From assembly GCA_033032175.1 (NCBI GenBank), contig CM065326.1:10186001-10250000 (forward strand): a DNA stretch of 64,000 nt, read 5' to 3'. Within the stretch, counting starts at the first letter, position 1, and every line of letters begins with the position of its first letter. The notes below the pieces were generated by a model, which saw nothing but the letters and a program-made list of their open reading frames with translations, was not told where the DNA came from and did no database searches. The translations under genes were made by a program, and so were the position numbers. Shown piece after piece: positions 10,630 to 20,900 of this stretch. The DNA comes from Saturnia japonica (Eukaryota > Arthropoda > Insecta > Lepidoptera > Saturniidae).

Positions 10630-11125
10630 AAGATTTGTGGTCCAGGCAAAATCGTACAAATGATGAATAAAAATTTGAAAAAGAAAGTACAATAGAGGGA
10701 GACACATTGAAGGCCACTGGGTGCAGGGCATGATAGAAAACGGGAAAGATGATTTAAGATTAGAAGTGTGTCCCGATAATGATAGATCTGCGGAAATGTT
10801 GGTGCCACTAATAGAAAAGCATGTGGAGGTAGGCACTGAAATCCATACCGATTTTTGGAGAGCCTATGATTGCCTACCTCAATATGGATACATGCATAAG
10901 AAGGTAAATCACAGCAACCCTATAAATAAATTTGTGGCACCAGAAGGGACACACACACAACGAATCGAAATCCACTGGCGAAATTTAAAATTGATGTTCC
11001 ATAGGGATGGTTATAAAGGAAACTTCACAGACTGGCTCATAGAATATTCTTGGCGAAGAAAAATAAAAATAGTGCATAAAGATGTTTTTCAAGAATTAAT
11101 ACAATATGTTTATAAAATTGATTAA
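10630..11125 (+). pseudogene. Merlin (IS1016/ISXO2-like) transposase, C-terminal part
   Basis: From 10690 the frame encodes KYNRGRHIEGHWVQGMIENG and continues to a stop at 11123-11125. It includes EIHTDFWRAYDCL (second catalytic Asp), VNHSNPINKF, and THTQRIEIHWRNLK, the typical Merlin end with its last acidic residue. Just upstream, GPGKIVQ and a broken DE-KF segment show the first catalytic region with a TCA-to-TAA change and one-base deletions. The N-terminal helix-turn-helix is missing. This copy cannot make transposase. Known Merlin transposases are about twice this length. Confidence 0.8.
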
Positions 11126-11450
11126 AATATTATTAATTAGTATTTAATTTGTTTTATTTTAACAGTACCTATTAGGGAAGATAACAAATAAAATAATAGG
11201 TTAGGTTCAACTTATGGCAAAGAACTAAATTGATTGACTCCAACTGTACCTGGTACGAGTCTCTCCTTCCCCTAGAGTGTTTTTATAAAGCCGGAGGCGT
11301 GTAGGGAGAGCAGCCTCCGCCTGCTGTAACTAATTGTAGGTATCGGACGAGGCAAAGCGGCTGAGGCTGGTCGCCCAAGACCCCCCCCCCCCTCCCCATC
11401 TCCCGGCTATCAATTCGACGGACGTCAATGGAAAGTCGTACCAAATAATT

Positions 11451-12077
11451 TTCCCAGATCAAAACAAATCTGTAAAGAAAATGATTTAAAAGAACTATTC
11501 ATAGACCAGAACTATTCATACTTCATTTCATAGTATTAGGTTCGGTTCGATCAGGGACGTTCAGTTCCGTACTAGGGATGCATTATGATAAATTGATTAA
11601 AGAATCGATTACTAATAGATTACTATAAATTACAATCGATATTATAAATCGACTTTTTATTAATAAAAAAAATCTATTATTGATAAATCGCTTTTTTTCC
11701 TGTTGATAATTTTTTTAAGTTATACGTCATTATTTGTGACAGTAGGTATTAAATCACCCTTCTTCTTCTTACTAAATTGCCAACTAGTCCTCTTTATTGA
11801 CAACCATTGTTACCATTATCAAGTGAATATAGAATTACCCGTCTTAGAATCATTTCAGTATCCTGAAGTGGATGGTAGACGTACGAACTTCAAGTACGTG
11901 GTTTTTAAGTTCGTAAACTTACTCGCTTTGGTGTCGTCGGTGACACACGTGTAGCTTGCTCACATTGTATCACGATGCCGTCGGCAGAGGAAGCTTTGTG
12001 TTACTTTAGGAATTACATCATAACAGATTTTAAAAAGCAATAAAAGAATATATTTTCTTTACAGTAACAATCCCTTA
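11451..12077. other. Intergenic DNA without recognised features
   Basis: AT-rich sequence with palindromic ATCGATT-type tracts near 11590-11700. The 83-codon frame at 11703-11954 shows no family resemblance. Confidence 0.4.
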
Positions 12078-12340
12078 GCCTCGCTAGCTTAGTGGTCGTA
12101 AGCGCGACTGCCATGAGCGATGTTCTGGGTTCGAATCCCAGGGCGAGCAAAGTGTTATTGAGTTTTTCTTATGAAATTCTCAGTAGCAGCTCGGAGTTTG
12201 GTTTCGTGTATGATTAAAGGCAATAGGCTCGCCCCCTATTACATGGGGCCTAAAAACATACTCGGGCGAACTGTGGGTGTACATTTATAATACACCTCTG
12301 CCTAACCCTTTGGGGAATACAGGCGTGATGGTATGTTATG
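12078..12340 (+). mobile_element. tRNA-derived SINE, copy 1
   Basis: The head reads like a tRNA: an A-box-like TAGCTTAGTGG at about 12085 and a B box GGTTCGAATCC at about 12128, the two RNA polymerase III promoter boxes. A shared body follows (CAGCTCGGAGTTTGG, GGCTCGCCCCCTATTACATG) with a tail ending GGTATGTTATG. Two further copies lie at 35056-35315 and 43088-43335 on the other strand. The tRNA part cannot fold as a true tRNA, so it is not called as a tRNA gene. Confidence 0.8.
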
Positions 12341-13639
12341 CTACCAAGCCCATAACGAATTAATTATTTTCCTGACAGTATCAATAGAAGCATTTCTTTT
12401 TGCCATCGTACCAGCGACGTAAAATTTATCGTATCTTTATTTACCTCGTCAAGTGTACCATAGCCTCAGTATGACAATAATTAATCTCGAAGATGGTTAG
12501 GCTGCGCGGGGAATCCTTGCATCGGCGCGGCGCCGAATTGACAGGTTAAGAGACGTTAGTATTTCTTGGATGCGTTCATAGAAGACACAAGAAGTTTATG
12601 GCTCGTTCATGCGATTGTCTGTTGTTATTAATTTTTATATCGAAAAAAGGAACGCATCCATTATTAATTTTGTATTGTGATAAGAACGTTGAAAGTGGAG
12701 TTTTTGGCGGGATCTTGAAGTGAAATGTTGTGGTTTTTATTTTTAATTCAATAAATTAGGTTTTTGACCCTATATTATGTAATATTGGTGGCGTTTTGCG
12801 TGATATAGTTTGGTTTTTGTGCATAAGTGAAGTGGATTATAAATATAAACTGAAAGCATTTATTCTGAGGTCTTACAAAATCTTCCTAGAAACTTCTAAC
12901 AAGAGAGCCACCATCTTGTTAGGATAATGAATCGTCATATCATAACACATGAGTTGACACTATAATACACTCGTTAATGGCAGTAATGGTCTTTATTAAA
13001 GAGGACCGGTTGCCAAGTTAGGAAGAAGAAGAAGATTGAAAGTTTGGAAAGATCGTTTATTTTGCATACAATTTCGATTAGATGATCGTACATAAAAGGT
13101 CGTAAAATAAATACGATTTAAATCGTGCGGTTGGCAACACTAGTATTGCCACGCCGCTTAATTAAAACATTAATCAGTAAATAAACAAATATTTGTTCGT
13201 AATATAAGGAATTGACTAACAGTTGGGTAAATAAATTTCCTAGAGTAGTTACTACAAAAAAAATGGAAAATGGTTACTTGTTACGCTCGCATCCTTTAAA
13301 GTGTACCTATTAAAAGATATGTAATTATGTAATTAAATAGTAACATGGAACTTTGTACGGATAGAGTATTATTCAGATCGCGACTTTTTTGTGTGTTTGG
13401 CACTATGATATTTTATAAGTAGGTAGATACGGCATTGTGAATGAGCAGCAATTGCCCTCACTCAGTTCAGTCTCGACTTGTTACCGGCGTAAGTGAAAAT
13501 AAACTTTTTATTCTTTTCGACAACAGAGTTTCTGTCTCACGCTGTGATTTCCTATCCCTTTTCTTAAAACGTCTGATAACAATACCTATTTGTGCCGTTT
13601 TAAAATTGTTTTCATTGAGAGTATAATGCGTCTATTTAT
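12341..13639. other. Intergenic DNA with one dispersed repeat
   Basis: The part 12695-12850 (TTTTTATTTTTAATTCA, ATATTGGTGGCG) recurs at about 47960-48100, so it is a dispersed repeat of unknown class. The rest shows no gene. A short frame at 13441-13626 has no resemblance to known proteins. Confidence 0.4.
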
Positions 13640-13790
13640 AAAACGTCATTGGTATGGCAACAGTTCAAGCGCTAGTTCGGTCAATTTGGCACCCTTGATA
13701 ATGCTGTCCCACTTTCGCGCTAGCCCCCAAGCCCGAAGAAGCTGTCAAAGCCTCTAAAGGGTCTAGGTCCCTTTTGTCTCCCTTACGTCA
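13640..13790. repeat. Fragment of the hairpin-associated dispersed repeat
   Basis: TTTGGCACCCTTGA, CTTTCGCG, GCCCCCAAGCC and GAAGCTGT occur in the same order as at 40410-40500 and 56710-56790. This is the distal part of the repeat family that also carries the GC hairpin. Confidence 0.6.
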
Positions 13791-16772
13791 CACAAATGTA
13801 CGTAAAATTGGCATACTCTTAAGCTATGCCATCCCCGGGAGCAGAGTTACTAAGTAAACTAAATAGTATAATTTAATCAGTTAAAAAAAAGTCACAGAAC
13901 AATATACTCTTTACCTAGAGACCAGGCGTATGTTTAATGTGTTTTAATACATTTTTTCTTTTTTGATAATTTTGTGTATTGAAAGTCAAAAATTATTTAG
14001 AACTTACAAAAGAAAAAGTAATAATAAATCAATCTCATATATTCGTTTCACAATTATATCTCAAAACTTAAGCTTATTTACGTATTATCTTAATACATTG
14101 ATGTTCTAATAACTAAATTAAGAATCTTAACCGAAATGCAACTTCATCGTAAAATAAAATATGTGAACAGCATTTTATTTTTTAAATATAACTACGATAA
14201 TATATCGGTTTCTCAAACTGATATCTATTTAATAAGCCATAAAGTCGTAAGTACCTTTATGCTATGTTTTTAATTTTTATAGTACTTTGCGGCCTAACCT
14301 CTAGTTTTTGAAATGTATGGCAATAAGGCATGTTTTTATTATTAAGTGAAATACAATTATATTACTTAAAAATTACGTACATAAAAATTAAAATTTTAAT
14401 AAAATGCAAGTAAAATACCTTTTACCAGTTAATTATTACTTAATAAATCACAGAGTAAAGTTTCCTTAATCGATATTACTTTTGAACTTTTAAATACGTG
14501 TTGGCCTTTAATGTGGGTCGACCTTTTTTGGAGTCTCTAGAAAAGGTAAATTATGCATTGGTCTTCCAGATGGGCAGCCTTTTTGAAGTTAATAGTTATA
14601 ACTTCTGATGCCGCGTTCTCTTCTTCTTTTCTTATTTTGGCGCTGTAAAAAGTAGTTGCCAGTGTCAATGTTTTAAGCCTTCGTAAAATTTACTAATATT
14701 ATTCAAAGAGTGGTCTGACACCATACTGTCAGATCTATTAGAGTTTTTTGTGACATCTCAGAATGTACGGTTCCAGTTTATATTTATAATCCATTTACGT
14801 ATTCACAATAACCAAACAACATCACTAAAAATACTACCAATATTACATAACATATGGTCTAAGAACTAATTCTGTTGGCGCGTTTAATAATGGGTAAAAC
14901 TGAGAGATGCGCACGCATCATGTGACAGAAGTGCGACTTGATTTTATTTGAATATCAATATTATTATTGTTGTCCTTACTACGCCACCACTTAGTAATAC
15001 TAAATATTATTAATTAGAAGAAAAAAAAATGCTTAATATGTTAAATATCTATTGAAAACTTCACTCTGTAACCTTTTAAAACCACATACAGAAATTGCGA
15101 GTATTATAACTGTATAGTATAATTAATAATAGTTTCAAACTATTCAGACTTACAACTAGGTAGTAATTAGTCACAAATACTAAAGACACAAAATCATGTA
15201 ACTTAATACGTAATTTCTTTAAACTGCGTAAACACTGGCCCGACGAACATAAATCGTTAACGGACAAAAAAACGTTTATCGTTGGAGATCGGTGTTGTGG
15301 TGTCTCAAAACTATTAAAACTATGGAACACTCGATAAGTCTCTTTTTTTCTATGAAAGTATGAAACCCTTAATTTAATTTAAAAAAAAAATTAAGACAGT
15401 GTAATTTAAAATAAGAGTGAATAACCTATATCCTATTCCAAAATAAGAATTTAGACGATGGAATTAATGAACATCAAAAATGTCAACAAAAATCAAAATT
15501 CAAAACGATTCAATAACGATCGGATACGTGGAACCTTATTTACTTTTCCACGGAATCCACTTTAGGCGTCTGTGGCTAAAAGAACAAACATGACTTTCCA
15601 TTTTTTTTAATACTTTTATTGACGTGACAACGTCTTATAATTCGATGGAGCCGGCTGCACGCACGAAAAAACATGACTCATGCGGCGTTACCTCACTCTG
15701 AGGCGTTCCATTTAAGGCTTGAAGGGCAAGCGAGAGCGCGGAACGAGCGACAAAGAGGCACAATCGGCCTCCGCGTTCGGCAGCGTTCGACATCTGTCTC
15801 TCTCCTACTTGAGTGAGCGATGCGTCCGCGTGGACAGCTGCTATACAATAATACATTTACATGTTTTCGTCAAGTATGAAGTGCAGTGAAAAGTGAATGT
15901 GGTGTCAATTGTCTGTAGCAATGATAATTGCGGCGATAAAGGTAATGATTTTTTCGATATTAAACATATGTTCAGTAATATATTGTCGAATATTCGTGCT
16001 TTCATCATTAAAATAAATAGCATCGGTCCGCTAGTGCAGCGATTGTAGGTTATGCTATAATTGACAAAATTATAACAATAAGTTAACAGAACTATTTGTA
16101 TTTATGCGTACAAATAAATGTAACTTGATCAATTCAATTGTCATTTCCATTTACCTCCTTCTCTATATCCACACAAAATATCTATCAAACAAATAAAATT
16201 AAAATTTTCTTTTGAAAAATGATACCATTCCATCAGTATTTTCTTATGACGTTGTCACGTTCAATTATCGTCAGTAAACCGACTTTAAAGACAACCGATT
16301 TTTTTCTAAATAGGTCATACTACAATATGTATGAAAGAAAACGACATATATATCTTTTTTTTATTATGTAGGTATAAAAAAACTTACGTAAATCGCTTAG
16401 TAAATGGGAACGAACGGTTTTCTGTGTTTTGTGTCGTTAGCATTTGAATATTACAAGCACGTTCGTTGGGCCAGCGGTCCATACGCAGCGGTATTAGAAT
16501 ACTACAGTAAATATAGTTGATTATCATAATAAACATTGATAATAATCGATTACAAATATGAACAAACATTTTTAAGCTGCTACGAAGGTTGAACGAACCT
16601 TTGATACAAAATACACTTTTATGTAATTAATAGCAATAAATTATTTTAATACAACAAAGTAGGTAATCGTTAATGTTGATGAACTGCGCTCGCTGATGGT
16701 TAGTGGTGTCTATGGATATAGTACGATTTATTTTCAAAAAATAATCAACTTTTTTCCAAACTGCCAACTTTT
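13791..16772. other. Long intergenic stretch, no gene recognised
   Basis: Strongly AT-rich. A GC-richer island at about 15630-15840 on the minus strand could be part of a transposon or a promoter, but has no frame or motif I can name. The frames at 15076-15330 and 16384-16569 look random. Confidence 0.4.
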
Positions 16773-17348
16773 AGGCTGAAATCTATAGAGCGTACTCAGT
16801 CTTAGCTCAGAATTAACTCAGCCTTAAGTTCCGAAATTCAAATTTATAGTCACAAGCTTAGCATTTACTGAGCTCTGCCTGAGTAAAGTTCAAGTCATCG
16901 AATTCGACGACTTACAGAAAACTTGGGTATTATACGACTAAAAAAATAGTCTAGCATAATAGTGACTTACAGTGATTTTATACAATTTTTATTGTATCTC
17001 GATATTGGTTTGAAACATTAACCTTTTTATTTTAAGTAGGAATAATTTTTACTTTAAAGCATGTTGAATATTATACAATTACACAATTAAAATTCTAATT
17101 TAAATGGCTTTTTAATTTTCTATTCATAATTCGCGATTAATTTATTTGTTTGAGTTGAAGAAATTGAATAGTCCAGATGCGATATTGAAATGTTAATTGA
17201 CAGTTAAAGCTTAGGGTAACTCGACTATAAATCCGAAAGCTAAGATTGCGCTGAGTAAATTCTTAGCGAAGTTTGAGCTAAGATTGCGCTGAGTAAATTC
17301 TTAGCGAAGTTTGAGCTAAGACTGAGTACGCTCTATAGATTTCAGCCT
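16773..17348. mobile_element. 576-bp MITE, PIF/Harbinger-like
   Basis: The ends are inverted copies: AGGCTGAAATCTATAGAGCG, continuing as TACTCAGTCTTAGCTC, starts at 16773, and its exact complement ends at 17348, about 36 bp in all. The flanks TTA and TCA fit a slightly mutated 3-bp TWA target duplication. Near the right end a 38-bp unit is duplicated in tandem (17239-17276 and 17277-17314). There is no coding capacity. Confidence 0.75.
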
Positions 17349-17795
17349 CAGTTCCTTTACGTAGCCGGAGTTCTTTACTATCGGAGACGTCAGTTTTAGT
17401 CAACTCTACCCAAGAAATTTAAATTAGTAATTTAACCAACACACGAGTTAGATCATCGTAGTCCAAGCCGAGTAACGGTAGCAACATACCAATTTTTTGT
17501 TTTCAAGATGCGGTGTTAATTTTAATACAGGGAGTATATCGCACCGGCGCGACGTTACACCATAGATGTAGTATATAATATTACACTGAATACCATCAAA
17601 TAATTATATTTCGACGTCAAGCCGAAAATAATTTCAATACGGTATAGAAAATACTTAACTATAAAAAATATATATAAAAATTTGAATAACATTGAACTAC
17701 TTAGCAATAACTCAAAAGGTTATTTATAAACCGTTGTTCAATTTTCGTGATGAATTCGGATTAGTTGGGCGAGGCGGATGGACGCTCGGATGCAC
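17349..17795. other. Region downstream of the pacifastin gene (presumed 3' UTR and flank)
   Basis: Directly past the stop codon on the minus strand. A TATAAA variant polyadenylation hexamer lies near 17722-17727. No canonical AATAAA is seen before the MITE, so the transcript end is undetermined. Confidence 0.35.
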
Positions 17796-17935
17796 TTATA
17801 TTATGTCCGGTGTTAGTTGTTCATCGCAGAGGCGTATAGTGCAGAATACACTCTTGCCGTCCGCCGAGCAAGTACAGTCGTTGCAATCACGTGTGAACTG
17901 TTCACCGGCGTTGCACCGGAATCCGGGATCCTGTT
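17796..17935 (-). CDS. Pacifastin gene exon 13: domain 9 (P1 Ile) and stop
   Basis: Starts in phase 1 after ATATTGCAG and ends in TAA at 17796-17798. Six-cysteine domain from RCNAGEQF to CTIRLC, then the C-terminus [10 protein letters not shown]1 would be Ile with Arg at P1'. Confidence 0.93.
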
Positions 17936-20900
17936 CTGCAATATTAAAAAAGTAAATTTTGACCATTTCTTTCCACTGTCGTGGAGGATACTTTTGGGGA
18001 AATACCACTTCTCCAATCTTTCAAAAATGTTTGCGCAGCCGAGGCCGCTAAATTTAGCACTCATAACTTCTAGATCTGTTTCTTATTATCTTTTTTTATG
18101 GTTCGAAGAAGAAAATAGGTAGGTCAACTACACTACTTAAGAGGAAACGCGGGCAGTGTTTTGCCCATACAAACGTATTCCCCAGTTTTCTCCCTGTTAT
18201 GTTTTTTGTTTTGATTTTTTTCATAATTGAACTATATTATATTATAAAACCTAGGAGCCATTTAAAATGACGAAAATTGCCCTTCTTTACCGTCATGTTC
18301 AGACGTCTAGCAAACAAAGTTATCGACTACAAAAAGAAAAAGGAAAACATACAGACATAGCCAAAGTGCTTCTTATATTATTCTTGAAAAAAATATTAAA
18401 ATCGGTTCAGTTTTGTAGGAGGAAACAGGGGAATACGAAACTATGAATTTGTCAATTTTACTTAGGTATAATCAGTCCGAACTGCAGTTGTCACTCTAGC
18501 AACAACAATAGATTTTGGAAATACTTATTCTTGAAATGTTTCTTAGATCGCGTATCCTCTTAATATCAGTAGATATTAAAGTTAAATGGGATATTAAGGA
18601 TATTAGGTCAAACAGTAATTTGTAGCTATTCCTTAATCCAACCGTAGTAGTAGTAGTAGTAGTAGTAGAAGTCCAACCGTATACATTTTGCAAGTCTTGA
18701 GGACTGAGTTGAAACTTATGTGCTAGTGTGTGTTGCCAACCAAATATTTCAAGTTGGAACACTACAGCGTGGACAATGCTAAATAACGACAGAAATAGGT
18801 GTGAAAAAGTGACAGAAAAAGTACTTAATGGTCATAAGAAGGGATGAAAGACATAACTAGAAGAATGCTAAGTTTAAATATGAACGGATATAGGAATAGT
18901 GAAAGACCAAGGAAGCTATGGATGGATCGTGTGAATATGTGTAGGAATGATATGCATATAAAAGTATGAATACTGAATTTACAGCTAATAGAAGTTAGTG
19001 GAAGGGGAAAACATGTATCGACCCTATTTATGTGGGATAAGGGCAAGAAAAACAAATTTTTAAGTCTACTGATCAGGTGGAATAATAACAGTTAATTTAA
19101 AGCTTGATTATAAATTGTAGTCCACTTTCATTTTGTTCTAAATGGCTGTAGCTGTATTGCCTTTTAAGCTATATTAATGAACTTTATACCCCTTTACTGC
19201 TTGCCTTATTAAAGTGCTATAATGGATCAGGCTCGTAAATATCATCACGATAAAAGAAGAGAAACAATCGATCTTGTTTCCAGATCCATTCATTAATTTG
19301 CTTTTATTGATTTCCTGCAGCTTTCCAAATTTGTAGACAATTTTAACGTTTTTGATTCAATCTGTCATATTATTGTAATTCCAAAGCTTACCCACCAGGT
19401 GATTGAACGTCAACTTCGTTATCTTGGTGGCAACGCTTGAGGGTGCATGTTGCGTGGAGCCCTTCATCCGTACAGCGGCATACATTGCAACCTTGGTTGA
19501 AAACGCTGCCCGGGACACACTTTTTAGTCTCTTGTTTTGTTACTTCTGGAAAAAATAGGCAGATGATATCCACCCTTATGTTAATAACTGATAACATAAT
19601 AAAACCTTTCAAGGTTACTTTTCTGGAAGCATTGTACTCCATATACATAAAGTGTATCGTTGCTCTTTTCTGGATTAATAGCATACTTTTAGTAAAAAGG
19701 TAATGTATACTTGTATAGTTTGTAGTTACAGTAGGCTGGCCAAATACCAGTTAAATTATCAAAGATTTAGAAAAATGCAATCGGATGACGTAAAGAGTGT
19801 AAACAAAGAACTATTCAAGGTGTCTGTAATTATTGTTACTTATAACCAAAGTAATAAATTATATTTACATAGGATTATTTCTGTGGTTACACTACATGAC
19901 GCGATGACGCTTACAGAATTATAAAATAAGACATCACAATGAGACCAGTGCCTTAATTATAAAAAAAAAAACAACATAAAACAGTTACACCCACGCACCG
20001 TATACCATTGCAGCCACGGTGAATGACGATAAGCACAGTATATCCATCGCCGGTCGTCGTTGCCAATCTAGCTAATTCCGAAATGCGTTAAACCAAAAGA
20101 GAGTCACATGTGCAAAAAGAAACAATTATTACATATTAACATTTTCAAAAAATAAGGTTTATTTCAAAAATTAACACATAGTTATTTGACTTGTTATTTT
20201 AGAACATGAAATTGATTTTTGTATTTGGAGTTTTGGCGCACCTCTTGCTCTATGCCAAGGCGTCGTTGATAGTTCGAACAGATTTCTACCACCTACTTTG
20301 GTTACCTATAATACCTGGTATAACCAGATGACAACGTGAGACGGTACTCTATATTAGAAAGTATCAATCTAATCAAACAATCCTCACCTCTTTTTTTCCT
20401 CGCATCATGATTATTGTTTAGAGCATTGCAGTCGATGCGAGTACAGGAGAAAATCTGACCCTCGTTATCACAGAGGCACTTGTTGCAGTCCATACGGAAT
20501 TCTTGACCGGGTTGGCAGGCTTTCCGTAACTCAGCTTGCTAGTTTTTAAAAAATTTAACGTTTAGTTACAAAAATCTCTTAATATAGTATTTAACAACAT
20601 TTTCAATGTAGCTTCGTATAACTTTAATATCGTTAAATTTTTATAATTATGTAGTTAAAAAGGTATCTAGGTATATTAAATACAAATTGCAATAACATTT
20701 TTATTTTCATACTCAATAAAATGTTATTTTTTTGGTAATATAACTGGGATTTCTATATACCCCTTTCGGATTCGACGGGGGTTTTTTTATACATATTGTA
20801 TATAAAATGAACGATGTAAAAAATATTGAACTGAATTTAGCTTTGAAATTGACCCATACCTGCAAATCACGAACATGTCTCGACAGCGATTCTTTCTGAA

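Larger units (their letters stand above)
9749..11442 (+). mobile_element. Merlin-superfamily DNA transposon with TIRs and 8-bp target duplication
   Basis: Terminal inverted repeats lie at 9749-9780 and 11411-11442. They begin GGCTCAGCTTTCC and GGTACGACTTTCC and share an identical core, CTTTCCATTGACGTCCGTCG. The element is flanked on both sides by AAATAATT (9741-9748 and 11443-11450), an 8-bp duplication as Merlin makes. It is 1694 bp long and carries a decayed Merlin transposase near the right end. A separate hairpin-bearing repeat occupies about 10190-10620, where the N-terminal coding part should be, and may be a nested insertion. The left end is 80 bp upstream of the EIPR1 start codon. Confidence 0.88.

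Noticed and set aside
10570..10836. 88-codon minus-strand frame
   Set aside because: It is antisense to the Merlin transposase and the hairpin repeat.
12078..12150. tRNA gene
   Set aside because: A and B boxes are present but the sequence cannot form a full cloverleaf and continues into a shared SINE body found at two other sites.
15076..15330. 84-codon minus-strand frame
   Set aside because: AT-rich, no motif, no splice context.
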